A DNA stretch of 40,968 bases, from contig JBEKVW010000005.1 of the NCBI GenBank assembly GCA_049513695.1, positions 1-40,968 on the forward strand, written 5' to 3'. The first letter of the stretch is position 1. Each line of letters opens with the position of its first letter. Shown here piece by piece: positions 16,247 to 24,729 of this stretch. The position numbers and the translations under genes are program-made. The notes below the pieces were generated by a model. The model had not been told where the DNA came from and made no database searches. It was given only the letters and a program-made list of their open reading frames with translations. The stretch comes from UBA1162 sp049513695. GTDB lineage: Bacteria; Chloroflexota; Dehalococcoidia; GIF9; UBA5629.

Positions 16247-18896
16247 TGCCCGGCTCCTCGAGCGAAAAGCCTTTTTCGCGGAAAAGTCGGATACAAGCGG
16301 CTCCTACCGCCGCATCGTAAAGTATTCCGCCGTTGCTCGAAATTTCATCCAGGGCGGCGTCGATGCCCCGGCTGGGGCGGTAAGGACGGTGAGAGCCCAT
16401 GGCTTCTACCACATCCGCTACCATTAAAATTTTGGCTTCCAGTATGATCTCGTTTTCCTTTAGATGTCGGGGGTAGCCGGAACCATCCATGCGCTCGTGA
16501 TGCTGGTAAGCCGATTCGGCTACCGGCCAGGGAAAATCAATGGACTTTAAAATATCGTAACTGCCGGCTGCATGTGTCTGAATTATCTGCCTCTCGATAG
16601 CGGTGAGTATGCCCGGCTTGCTGAGGATCTCCATCGGAACGTAAACCTTGCCGATATCATGGATTTTAGCGGTGAACTCGATGCCCTGCGCCAGCTCTTC
16701 CGGCAGGCCCATCTCTTCGGCAATGGACCTGGCCAACCTTGCAACTCTTTCCTGGTGCCCTGAAGTATAGGGATCCTTGAGTTCCACCACCTTGGCCATA
16801 GCATCGATCACACCCAGGACCGTCCGCTCCAGCATCGCCAGGCTTCTCTCGGCCTTCTCTTCTGCATCCTTACGGTCGGATATCTCCCTGCCCTCGCACA
16901 GGATGGCGGTTGGCTCTCCCTTCTCGTTTCTAATGAAGGAAAAAACTATCTCTGACCAGTAAGTAGAGCCGTCCTCTTTGTACAATTCTATCTCTAGAGT
17001 GCGTGTTCGGTGGAGATCGGCCTTGCCCGACTTTTCGTTTTCCATCTCCTCCTCATAAAGGTGCAGTGCCCTTTGCAGGGAATCGGGCGCTACCTGCCGG
17101 TCAAGGGGGAGCGACATCCTTGCTTCCTTTGAGAACCTACGGAGCGACTGCTCGAACGGGTTGACCCAGATGACCTTCAAGTCCATGTCCAACAGCCATA
17201 TCATGCTTTTGATGTTTTTCGATATCGCAAGATCGTAATCACTATGTGTAATATCAATTTTCTCTTCGCTAACAGGTTTTTTATATAGTGCAAGGTCGAA
17301 CAACGTCGCTGTTTGCTGATTGGTGCCGGGTACAGCGCTGATGAAGACCATGACTTCCTTTAGGTTACCGTCCCGGTCTGCAAAGGTGAATTGATAGGCA
17401 TCGGGCGCAGAGCCGGGGTCCAGCCGCCTCATGAGATAATACCTCTTCAACCTAGCTCGGTCTTGCTCTGCCACAAACTCAATCCAGCTTTTCTTGCCTT
17501 CTATCTCCGATCGGGGGTAGCCGGCCAGCCTTTCGAAAGCGGCGTTGACGGCGGCTATAGTAGTGTCTTCGTTAATCAGGATAAAAGCTGTGGACGTGTT
17601 ATCCAGCGCTGCCGCGATGGCCGGGATCGTTTGTTGTTCCGGCGGAACTGCAGGAGCTGCCTCCTTTGCAGCAGGCGTCTCAGTTAGATTTACAGGTGCT
17701 TCAACTTCAGCCTGCTTTTCGTCTGTCTTACCTCGCACGTTGATAACGATGCAGAGCGGCGCTTCCTTATCATTATTGATCCATGCAATATCCATTATCA
17801 CCGGGACGGCAGCGCCGTCCTTTTTTATCAATGAGCAGCCGATCCTTCCTGTTGAACCCTGCCTCAGGATATCCATTATCTCAGTCTGCATGTTTTCTCT
17901 TTCCGAATCTGCCGTCAGGCTGCTTATATTTTTACCCAGCAAATCTTTGCCGCTATCATAGCCGAGAAGCGTGACAAACCTGCGCGATACATGGGTCAGG
18001 TGACAGTCGAGGTCGGCCACTGCTACGGGTTCAAGTGAAAGGTCTACCACCGACCGGTAGAGGTTTTCTTCCTCCTTCAGCCCTTCTTCTACCCTTTTTT
18101 GCTCGGTGATATCCTGGAAATTCACAATGAAATATGTTGGGCCGTCTTCTTTGTCCCCGATAAGCGAGATATTTACGGCAACCCAGACCAGCCTGCCGTC
18201 CCTGCTCTGAAGGCGCATCTGAAACGGCCTATCCGGCTTTTCCAGAGAAAGGAAGAGGGCCATAATATCGCCGCAGGCTTCACGGTCCTCCGGGCATAGC
18301 ACTTCGTCGAAGCGGCTCTCCAGCATATCCTTTTCTTCGTAGCCGACCATGTCGCAGAATGACTTATTGACCTTGAGGAAAATACCTTCCGTGCCGATGA
18401 TGGTGAGACCTGTGGCCAGGTCTTCGAAAGCCGATTGAAAACGCCTTTCCGCCTCACGCCATGCTTTTTCAACGGAATGGTGCTCGCTGATATCCAGCCA
18501 GTGTCCCAGCGTCAGCCAATTGCCGCCGTACTTGAAATAAGTGATCTTCTCGGAGATCCATTTTTTCTTACCGTCGCTGGTGGTGATCTTAAACTCGTGC
18601 CCGGTATCGTCGTCCTCATCCCAAAGGAATGCGACATTCTGCTTGGGCATTTGCCTGTAGCGCGGGTTAATGATCCTCTGGTAATCCTTGCCGGAAAGCT
18701 CGTCCTGGCTATAGCCCGTTATGCGGCGAAATTCGATATTGGTATAAATGAACTTGCCGTCGCGGGTAATATAGATACCCGCAGGCGAGTTTCTGAACAG
18801 CGCGGTGCAGAGCTCTGCAGCCGCTTCAGGCAATATTTTCAGGACGTCAGTCCTGTCAGAGATCACATCCATAAATTTGCTCTCGGTCGTCGCCAT
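16236..18896 (-). CDS. Multi-PAS sensor with C-terminal HD-GYP phosphodiesterase domain
   Basis: The 886-residue protein has five PAS domains followed by HD-GYP. PAS1 is about 28-140 (SPAGIYITRDGKFIYTNIEF). PAS2 is about 150-270 (FEDLATGLTIIGTEG), PAS3 about 283-395 and PAS4 about 425-545 (NEDTTIAAVNAAFERLAGY). PAS5 is about 555-690 (MIWLLDMDLKVIWVNPFEQS). The HD-GYP domain (about 700-875) keeps the metal ligands in TSGHQERVARLA, the HD pair in AKIHDIGKVYVP near 746, and HHERMDGSGYP near 800, as expected for an active cyclic-di-GMP phosphodiesterase. There is no transmembrane segment, so it should sense an intracellular signal. The ATG at 18896 is 7 bases after GGAGG; a TTG just before it is less likely. 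It overlaps glcD. Confidence 0.9.
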   Translation of the reverse strand: MATTESKFMDVISDRTDVLKILPEAAAELCTALFRNSPAGIYITRDGKFIYTNIEFRRITGYSQDELSGKDYQRIINPRYRQMPKQNVAFLWDEDDDTGHEFKITTSDGKKKWISEKITYFKYGGNWLTLGHWLDISEHHSVEKAWREAERRFQSAFEDLATGLTIIGTEGIFLKVNKSFCDMVGYEEKDMLESRFDEVLCPEDREACGDIMALFLSLEKPDRPFQMRLQSRDGRLVWVAVNISLIGDKEDGPTYFIVNFQDITEQKRVEEGLKEEENLYRSVVDLSLEPVAVADLDCHLTHVSRRFVTLLGYDSGKDLLGKNISSLTADSERENMQTEIMDILRQGSTGRIGCSLIKKDGAAVPVIMDIAWINNDKEAPLCIVINVRGKTDEKQAEVEAPVNLTETPAAKEAAPAVPPEQQTIPAIAAALDNTSTAFILINEDTTIAAVNAAFERLAGYPRSEIEGKKSWIEFVAEQDRARLKRYYLMRRLDPGSAPDAYQFTFADRDGNLKEVMVFISAVPGTNQQTATLFDLALYKKPVSEEKIDITHSDYDLAISKNIKSMIWLLDMDLKVIWVNPFEQSLRRFSKEARMSLPLDRQVAPDSLQRALHLYEEEMENEKSGKADLHRTRTLEIELYKEDGSTYWSEIVFSFIRNEKGEPTAILCEGREISDRKDAEEKAERSLAMLERTVLGVIDAMAKVVELKDPYTSGHQERVARLARSIAEEMGLPEELAQGIEFTAKIHDIGKVYVPMEILSKPGILTAIERQIIQTHAAGSYDILKSIDFPWPVAESAYQHHERMDGSGYPRHLKENEIILEAKILMVADVVEAMGSHRPYRPSRGIDAALDEISSNGGILYDAAVGAACIRLFREKGFSLEEPGSVP

Positions 18897-19019
18897 CAAC
18901 AGACCTCCGCATTCACCGGGCTAGCATGGATATAGGACATAACCCGTTTCCTACCGGCACTATTTTACCCTTATTGGTGTCATCAGTAAAAACCACATAT
19001 ACTGGCAAGGCAACGGAAA

Positions 19020-19028
19020 TGTTATAAT
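19020..19028 (+). promoter_or_regulatory. Extended -10 promoter for the LivK-like gene
   Basis: TGTTATAAT contains a perfect TATAAT at 19023-19028 with the upstream TG of extended -10 promoters. No good -35 box is seen, as is usual for that class. Transcription would start near 19035, 30 bases before the coding start. Confidence 0.55.
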
Positions 19029-19064
19029 AGCAATAACTTGTAAAGGCCGGGAAATACACGGGGA

Positions 19065-20261
19065 ATGAATATGAAAACTGTTGTTTTTATGGCAGTAATC
19101 GTTCTGGCCATAATCATTTTGCTGGCTCCCGCCTGCAAAATGGCCCCGCCTGAGTTGCCGGCGCAGATACCCATCGGCTGCCTGATGGCATCCTCCACCA
19201 CGCCTACCTGGGGTCCCAACTTGATCAAGGCAGCCCAACTGGCAGTGAGCGAAATAAATGCCGCCGGAGGGATAGATGGGAAATCACTATTGCTGGTAAT
19301 CGAGGATGAGGGCCCGACGCCTGCTTCGGCCTTGTACGCGGCCCACAAGCTGGTCGAAGAGCAAAAGGTGCAGGTCATTATCGGCGGCACGACCAGCGAT
19401 GCAGTAATGAACATCGGCCCATATCTGGCTAGCAAGGGAGTGCTGCTGGTAACGCCTTCAGCGACATCCAGCACACTGGCCAGCCAGAGCTGGTCAAAAT
19501 GGGTGTTTCTGGTATCACCTGAGGACTCTCTACAGGGTGGTGTGGTCGCCAAGTTGATCAAGGATGCCGGATGCAAGAAGGTTGCCACCATCGTACAGGA
19601 TACTATCTACGGCAGGGGCATTGCGGACATGGCCGAGCAATTCTTGAAGGGCAGGGCCGACATCGTTGCTTCCATCAAGTACGATCCTGCCAAGCTGAGC
19701 TACCACGCAGAGCTCAATGACCTCAAAGATAAACAGCCGGATTGCGTCTTGCACGCCGGTTACTATGGCGATAGCGCTGTCATATATGAACAGGCCCGTC
19801 AATCCGGCCTGGACAGTATCCCCTGGGTTACGTCCGACGGGGTCTATGATATGCCGCTGGATAAATACCTCGAGGCCGCCAAGTTTATGGAGAAAGCGGT
19901 AACAGGCACTGTACCGGTTCCCGACCTGCAGTCGGACGTGTACAAAAGCTACGTGGCGGCCTACCAGCAGGCCTTCGACCTGGTCCCCACTATTTTCTGC
20001 GATACAAGTTACGACGGAGTGAAGTTAATAGCAGCGGCTTTGAAGAAGGCCGATGTCTATGATGGGGCGGCTGTCAGGGATGCCCTGGCTGTCGTAGGAA
20101 TGGACTACCACGGCGCCAGCGGGACGATCACATTCGATCAGTCAGGTGAACGTATAGCCGGCAACTACGGTATCTGGAAAGTGAAGATGGTGGGCACACA
20201 ATACCAGTTTATAATGACCGGGCAATCGGTAAGTTTCTTGAAACCTGAGCTGAAACCCTGA
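19065..20261 (+). CDS. Branched-chain amino acid-type ABC substrate-binding lipoprotein (LivK-like)
   Basis: The protein is a type I periplasmic binding protein. A signal sequence ends in a lipobox-like APAC near residue 23. The first lobe has PIGCLMASSTTPTWGPNLIK, AAQLAVSEINAAGGIDGK and VQVIIGGTTSDAVMNIGPYL. Later VLLVTPSATSSTL, YGRGIADMAEQF and IPWVTSDGVYD follow the Leu/Ile/Val-binding fold. The second ATG at 19071 is an alternative start with better spacing from GGGGA. No livHMGF permease or ATPase genes flank it, so it is an orphan receptor whose transporter lies elsewhere, or it feeds a signalling system. The ligand cannot be predicted; related proteins bind amino acids, amides or aromatic compounds. 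Confidence 0.85.
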   Translation: MNMKTVVFMAVIVLAIIILLAPACKMAPPELPAQIPIGCLMASSTTPTWGPNLIKAAQLAVSEINAAGGIDGKSLLLVIEDEGPTPASALYAAHKLVEEQKVQVIIGGTTSDAVMNIGPYLASKGVLLVTPSATSSTLASQSWSKWVFLVSPEDSLQGGVVAKLIKDAGCKKVATIVQDTIYGRGIADMAEQFLKGRADIVASIKYDPAKLSYHAELNDLKDKQPDCVLHAGYYGDSAVIYEQARQSGLDSIPWVTSDGVYDMPLDKYLEAAKFMEKAVTGTVPVPDLQSDVYKSYVAAYQQAFDLVPTIFCDTSYDGVKLIAAALKKADVYDGAAVRDALAVVGMDYHGASGTITFDQSGERIAGNYGIWKVKMVGTQYQFIMTGQSVSFLKPELKP

Positions 20262-20302
20262 AAACCCCTCAGCTTAATTCCAGACTTAATCTTATATTCC
20301 GC

Positions 20303-20572
20303 TCAATGAGGAAGCCCGTCAGCCGAATAATAGGGATAGTCCTGGGTGATGACGAACTTATCCCATTTGCTGATATGACCGTAGAGCAGGTGACATTTCT
20401 GGCAGAGTATTACGCAATTGCTTAGCGACGTGTCGCCGCCCAGCTCGGTGGGTTTCTTAAGGTGAGGGTAACCGCTATCTACCTCCACCCTCTGGCCGCA
20501 GTGGGCGCAAGCCCCCTTCTGACGGATATAAGCCTTATCTTTGATGTCCTGGGTAAATTCCTTCAGGCCCAT
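20303..20572 (-). CDS. Small HNH-domain protein
   Basis: The 89-residue product has CAHCG at residues 22-26, HLKKPTELGGDTSLSNCVIL and CQKCHLLYG, the zinc knuckle and H-N-H core of HNH nucleases. The central family residues (the H before the K-K-P, the N of LSNCV and the final H) are present. It is short and without a targeting domain, so it could be a stand-alone nicking enzyme or a relic of a larger system. The neighbours, a binding protein and a hydrogenase protease, do not hint at a role. It converges with the LivK-like gene. Confidence 0.75.
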   Translation of the reverse strand: MGLKEFTQDIKDKAYIRQKGACAHCGQRVEVDSGYPHLKKPTELGGDTSLSNCVILCQKCHLLYGHISKWDKFVITQDYPYYSADGLPH

Positions 20573-20641
20573 AAGTTAAAATCCTATTTACCAAATTTAT
20601 CTATAAGTTTAGTCTAATTTAAGCACAACGTGCAATTGATT

Positions 20642-21109
20642 TCAATAGGATGACCTTAATTCCCGGTCTATTGCGCTCAGTACCTGCGGCAGCAGGGCTT
20701 CGATCTCGGGGGTCAGGTACAAACCGTGCGACGTATCTGCCGGTTCGACGCCGATAATCACTACCTCGGGCGCCTGCATACCCAGTTTTTGCATCATCTT
20801 GAGACTGTCCAGTACGCCAAGCCCGTGCAGCGAGGGCGGAGTATCTTCCGCTATATTTGATTCATCGATTTCCAGCCTGTAGAGCGTACCCGGCTTGCCG
20901 CCGCCGACTAACGCATCCACGATTATTAGTTTCTTAATATTCTCATCCAGCAGTGAGAGCAGGTCGGGTGCCGTGCCGCCGTCTATAATTTCAAGTCCGC
21001 CATATTTATTGTTGTCCCGCATCTCTGTGATAACGCGGATGCCCAGGCCGTCGTCGCGGCAGAGCGGATTGCCGATGCCCAGCACAGCTATTTTAGTTTT
21101 GTCCGTCAT
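20642..21109 (-). CDS. [NiFe]-hydrogenase maturation protease
   Basis: The enzyme cuts the C-terminal tail of hydrogenase large subunits after nickel insertion. The 155-residue product shows GIGNPLCRDDGLGIRV, a nickel-sensing Asp region in IIDGGTAPDLL, IIVDALVGGGKPGT and HGLGVLDSLKM, all standard for the HyaD/HycI/HoxW family. It is the last gene of the hyp run and starts 4 bases after the hypE stop on the minus strand. It is the only such protease in the window although two large subunits with different tails are encoded, so it may serve both or a second gene exists elsewhere. Confidence 0.9.
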   Translation of the reverse strand: MTDKTKIAVLGIGNPLCRDDGLGIRVITEMRDNNKYGGLEIIDGGTAPDLLSLLDENIKKLIIVDALVGGGKPGTLYRLEIDESNIAEDTPPSLHGLGVLDSLKMMQKLGMQAPEVVIIGVEPADTSHGLYLTPEIEALLPQVLSAIDRELRSSY

Positions 21110-21113
21110 AGCT

Positions 21114-22118
21114 TCAGCAGATACGCGGTAATATCTCCCCTGTGGGCATATCCAGAATGCGCAATGGTCCGATCCTGGTCTTGAGGACCACCCGGCCTTT
21201 TCGCTCGTCAGTTACCTCCCCGATGATGGCCGCCTGACCGGCATACTTGTTCTTGCGCATGGCGGACAGCACTTTTTCTGCATCGCCTGGCGCTACGGCA
21301 GCCACCAGTTTGCCCTCGTTGGCTATATAGAGCGGGTCGAGTCCTAGCAGCTCGCATGCGCCCCTGACGCCGTCATGGATAGGGATCTTGTCTTCCTCTA
21401 TGGTTATGCCCACTCCGGATTGCCTGGCGAATTCGTTAAGCGTGGAAGCCAGACCTCCCCTGGTGGGGTCGCGCAGGCTGTGGATATTTTTGCTGACCGC
21501 CAGCATTTCCGCCACGAGCCAATTGAGTGGAGCGCAGTCGCTGACTACGGGCAACCGGAATTGCAGCCCCTCGCGCTGGCTCATTACAGCCATTCCGTGC
21601 TCGCCGATGCCGCCGCTCAGGATGATCTTATCGCCTTCCCTGGCGTTGGAGCCGGAGATGTCCCTTCCCGTCCCTACTACTCCTATGCCGGCAGTATTGA
21701 TAAACAAGCGGTCGGCCTTGCCCCGGTTCACTACCTTGGTGTCGCCCGTAACTATCTGCACTCCCGCCTCTTCAGCGGTTTCCCTGACTGATTCGATGAT
21801 TTTGCTAAGCTCTGCGATCTCCAGCCCCTCCTCGATGATCAGGGCCAGGCTGATATAAAGGGGTTGGGCGCCGCTCATCGAGAGGTCGTTGACGGTACCG
21901 CAGATAGCCAATCTGCCGATATTGCCGCCGGGGAAAAATATGGGGTTGACCACATAGCTATCGGTGGTAAAGGCCAGCCTGCCGGAGAGCTCGAAGACGG
22001 CGGAGTCATCCATGCGCGCAAGGATAGCGTTATTAATAGGCGGCGCAAGTATTTTTTCGATCAGGTCATGGCTAAGCTTGCTGCCACTCCCGTGGGCCAG
22101 CAGTATCCTGTCATTCAT
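21114..22118 (-). CDS. hypE: Hydrogenase maturation protein HypE
   Basis: HypE dehydrates a thiocarboxamide on its own C-terminal cysteine to a thiocyanate, the cyanide source for the NiFe site. The product begins MNDRILLAHGSGSKLSHDLI, shows FTTDSYVVNPIFFPGGNIG and GERKIILSGGIGEHG-like KIILSGGIGEHGMAVM, and ends in PRIC, the obligatory terminal cysteine. I prefer ATG at 22118 because GGAGAT lies at the right distance and it gives the typical start; an ATG at 22130 would add four residues. It overlaps the hypD end by 8 bases. The PurM/AIR synthase-like ATP-binding fold is expected for its length of about 334 residues. Confidence 0.94.
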   Translation of the reverse strand: MNDRILLAHGSGSKLSHDLIEKILAPPINNAILARMDDSAVFELSGRLAFTTDSYVVNPIFFPGGNIGRLAICGTVNDLSMSGAQPLYISLALIIEEGLEIAELSKIIESVRETAEEAGVQIVTGDTKVVNRGKADRLFINTAGIGVVGTGRDISGSNAREGDKIILSGGIGEHGMAVMSQREGLQFRLPVVSDCAPLNWLVAEMLAVSKNIHSLRDPTRGGLASTLNEFARQSGVGITIEEDKIPIHDGVRGACELLGLDPLYIANEGKLVAAVAPGDAEKVLSAMRKNKYAGQAAIIGEVTDERKGRVVLKTRIGPLRILDMPTGEILPRIC

Positions 22119-23202
22119 CGAAATCTCCATACTGATAATACGCGGCGCAGGTGCCTTCGGATGATACCATGCAAGGCCCGATGGGGTTTTCCGGCATGCA
22201 CAGTTTGCGAAAGAGCTTGCAGTCCATTGGCTTTATAATACCTCGCAGCACCTCGCCGCAACGGCATCCGGGCGCCTCCTTGACGGGAGGCAACTCAACC
22301 TCGAACTCTTCAGCTGCATCGAACCTGGCATATTTATCTTTGAGTTTAAAGCCGCTGTTGGGGATATCCCCGATACCCCGCCATTCGGCGCCGGCCACAT
22401 CGAAAACGCTGTGCATCAATTCTAGAGCCTTAAGGTTGCCCTCGGGTTGGACGCCCCGTGTGTAGGCTATCTCGGCCTGTGGGTTATTGCTCTCTATCTG
22501 CACAATCAGCATTTCGATAGCCTGCAGGATATCTACGGGCTCGAAGCCGGCCACCACGCAGGCGATTCCATATTCGCGCGCATAGGATTCATATGACCGG
22601 GTGCCGATAATAGCGCTGACGTGGCCGGGACAGATGATGCCGTTCAAATTGACTTCGCCCAGGTCCAGAATAGCCTTCATGGCAGGAGGGGTCATCTTGA
22701 GCTGGCATAGTATGAAGAAGTTTTTAAGGTTTTCTTTCTCAGCCTGGAGAATCGCCGCAGCGATGGTCGGCGCTGTGGTTTCGAAGCCGATGCCTATGAA
22801 AATTACCGATTGCTGGCTATTATCCCTGGCTATTTGCAGCGCATCCTGCGTGGAATAAACGATGCGAATGTCGCCGCCCTCGGCCCGCGCCTTTTGCAGG
22901 CTGGAGTAGCTGCCAGGGACTTTCAACATGTCTCCGAAAGTGGTGATGGTTACATCCGGCAGGGAGGCCAGTGCGATGGACTTATCGATATCGCGGTTGG
23001 CCGTGACGCAGACGGGGCAGCCTGGACCGGAGAGCATCTCGATATTAGAGGGCAGGAGTTGACGGATGCCGTTGCGCATGATTGCGACGGTATGGCCACC
23101 GCAGAACTCCATAAGCCTGGCAGGCTTATGGGAGATGCCTGTTATCTTTTGTGCCAGCTTTTGTGCCAGGCCGACATCCCGGAACTCATCTATAAACCTC
23201 AT
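22111..23202 (-). CDS. hypD: Hydrogenase maturation protein HypD
   Basis: HypD is the iron-sulfur scaffold on which Fe(CN)2CO is assembled with HypC. The 363-residue product has MEFCGGHTVAIMRNGIRQL, GPGCPVCVTANRDID (catalytic cysteines), GIGFETTAPTIAAAI, and a C-terminal cluster region with CRCGEVLRG, DCKLFRKLC and MPENPIGPCMVSSEGTC. These are the family hallmarks and the length is normal. Its stop overlaps hypE. A 51-base gap separates it from the upstream TolB-like gene, with no terminator seen, so it is likely in one transcript with hypC. Confidence 0.94.
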   Translation of the reverse strand: MRFIDEFRDVGLAQKLAQKITGISHKPARLMEFCGGHTVAIMRNGIRQLLPSNIEMLSGPGCPVCVTANRDIDKSIALASLPDVTITTFGDMLKVPGSYSSLQKARAEGGDIRIVYSTQDALQIARDNSQQSVIFIGIGFETTAPTIAAAILQAEKENLKNFFILCQLKMTPPAMKAILDLGEVNLNGIICPGHVSAIIGTRSYESYAREYGIACVVAGFEPVDILQAIEMLIVQIESNNPQAEIAYTRGVQPEGNLKALELMHSVFDVAGAEWRGIGDIPNSGFKLKDKYARFDAAEEFEVELPPVKEAPGCRCGEVLRGIIKPMDCKLFRKLCMPENPIGPCMVSSEGTCAAYYQYGDFDE

Positions 23203-23253
23203 CAGGCGCTAACTCTACTTGAAATCAAAGCTCCACCTGCAAACCGCCGATTT

Positions 23254-24282
23254 TCAGTGCCAGGAGGCAAGCCCGGCGTCGGTGCAATTGCTGCGTGTGA
23301 CGCGGGTCTGGGCGGTGCCGTCGGCATTCATAATATATATTTCACCATTGTCATTAGTGCAATCGCGCTTGGAATAAAACACGATTTTTGTTCCGTCCAG
23401 CGACCATGCAGGGTATTTGTTATCGATACTGCCGCCGGTAATGTGCGTGCGGCCGCTCCCGTCCGCTTTCATAAGATAAATCTCGAAATGTCCTGGCTCG
23501 CTGCTCTGAAAGGCGATTTGGCTGCCATCGGGCGACCAGGCCGGGTAATCATCCGTAAAAAGGGTTGAGCTGAGCTTGGTCTGATTGGAGCCGTCGGCAT
23601 CCATGACATAGATCTTGGGATTGCCGTCACGGTCGGTCTGGAAAACGATCTTCTTGCCGTCGGGCGACCAGCAGGGTGCCGCATCGTAGGCGGAATCATT
23701 GGTAATACGGACCTGGTTGCTGCCGTCGGCATTCATAACATATATCTGCTCAACGCTGTCACAGTCCGAGGTGAAGGCTATTTTAGTGCCGTCCGGCGAC
23801 CATGCCGGTAATGAATCGCTAGCCTTGTCATTGGTAAGCCGTACCTGGTTGCTGCCGTCGGCGTTGATAACGTAAATCTGTGCATTGCCGGTCATATCGG
23901 AGTAGAAAGCAACCTTTGTGCCGTCGGGTGACCATTTGGGGAACCACTCCCCGCCTTTAGTATTGGAGGTCAGCTTTATCCAATTCGTGCCGTTGGCAGT
24001 AGAAGTATATAGCTGCGGCCCTCCCACATCGTTGGTCCCTGATACAAACACCAGTTTTCCCGTATAAGACAGCGGGCCGTTTGTCTCACCGCTTGGGGTC
24101 TGAGGTGCAGTGAAGACTCGCATGGGAGGAGTGGTGGGCAAAGTCAGGGGTGGGCCGCCGGCAGCCTGAGAATTATCAGTAGGGACTGCCGGGGACTGGG
24201 CCGGCTGCGCAGCGCAACTCAACCAGGCCATACTTAAAGCCATTAAGATTACGGAAAAAAGAATGATAAATCGCCTGAACAT
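23254..24282 (-). CDS. TolB-like beta-propeller lipoprotein
   Basis: The 342-residue protein has a signal sequence with a lipobox-like LSCAA and then six PD40 (WD40-like) repeats from about residue 70. Each carries W-S-P-D-G-x-x-I-A-F followed by IYVMNADGSNQ and a variable TRITN segment, for example AWSPDGTKIAFTSDCDSVEQ. This fold occurs in TolB and in many extracytoplasmic sensors; nothing identifies a ligand. It lies between hypC and hypD on the same strand, an unusual place for a propeller, and no internal terminator isolates it. A structural or sensory role at the cell surface is all that can be inferred. Confidence 0.82.
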   Translation of the reverse strand: MFRRFIILFSVILMALSMAWLSCAAQPAQSPAVPTDNSQAAGGPPLTLPTTPPMRVFTAPQTPSGETNGPLSYTGKLVFVSGTNDVGGPQLYTSTANGTNWIKLTSNTKGGEWFPKWSPDGTKVAFYSDMTGNAQIYVINADGSNQVRLTNDKASDSLPAWSPDGTKIAFTSDCDSVEQIYVMNADGSNQVRITNDSAYDAAPCWSPDGKKIVFQTDRDGNPKIYVMDADGSNQTKLSSTLFTDDYPAWSPDGSQIAFQSSEPGHFEIYLMKADGSGRTHITGGSIDNKYPAWSLDGTKIVFYSKRDCTNDNGEIYIMNADGTAQTRVTRSNCTDAGLASWH

Positions 24283-24358
24283 AACCGGCCTCCTTGGCAG
24301 TTCAAATATTCAAAGAATTATAGGCCTATCACTATATCTATTGGGGTAGAGGCTGTTC

Positions 24359-24589
24359 TTAATCCCCGCTTTCACCGGCTTCAACCATACGCTCTAATAA
24401 GTTAAGCGTTTCCTGAGCTTCTTCTTCGTTTAAAACGTTTATGGCATAGCCGGTATGCAGCAACACGTAGTCGCCCACCCTGGCTTCAGGTGTAAGCGTA
24501 ATGCTGACCTTGCGGCCCACGCCGCCGATATCGACTTCGGCCTGCTCGCCGTCGATCGAGGTGATCTTAACCGGAACTGCTAAACACAT
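24359..24589 (-). CDS. hypC: Hydrogenase assembly chaperone HypC
   Basis: HypC binds HypD and the large subunit precursor through its Cys2 and carries the iron centre. The 76-residue product starts MCLAVPVKITSIDG with the essential cysteine after the initiator, and has the VGDYVLLHTGYAINVLNEEEA helix with the conserved histidine. Length is normal. No ribosome site is visible before the ATG and the predicted -10 box is only about 9 bases upstream, so it may be translated from a leaderless transcript. It is first in the order hypC, TolB-like, hypD, hypE, protease. Confidence 0.93.
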   Translation of the reverse strand: MCLAVPVKITSIDGEQAEVDIGGVGRKVSITLTPEARVGDYVLLHTGYAINVLNEEEAQETLNLLERMVEAGESGD

Positions 24590-24597
24590 GTGACTTA

Positions 24598-24626
24598 AGT
24601 ATACTCAAAAAAGATACGGCGAACAA
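24598..24626 (-). promoter_or_regulatory. Candidate hypC promoter
   Basis: On the minus strand TTGTTC (24621-24626) is followed after exactly 17 bases by TATACT (24598-24603). The start point would fall at about 24591, two bases from the hypC ATG. The -35 box is weak. Confidence 0.45.
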
Positions 24627-24658
24627 GAATCGTGATCTGTAATGCCCGGCAGGAGGAC

Positions 24659-24687
24659 TTGCCACCCTTATTAAAAATTGCGATAAT
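24659..24687 (+). promoter_or_regulatory. Sigma70-type promoter for the CoA-transferase gene
   Basis: TTGCCA (24659-24664) and GATAAT (24682-24687) are 17 bases apart, each close to consensus. Transcription would begin near 24694, inside the inverted repeat that follows. Confidence 0.6.
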
Positions 24688-24690
24688 ATC

Positions 24691-24714
24691 TATTGATTGA
24701 CTGACAAATCAATA
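24691..24714. promoter_or_regulatory. Inverted repeat, candidate operator
   Basis: TATTGATT (24691-24698) and AATCAATA (24707-24714) are perfect 8-base arms 8 bases apart. They lie between the promoter and the AAGGAG ribosome site of the CoA-transferase gene, covering the predicted start point, so a repressor site is likely. Confidence 0.5.
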
Positions 24715-24729
24715 TAAAGGAGAAAACTC

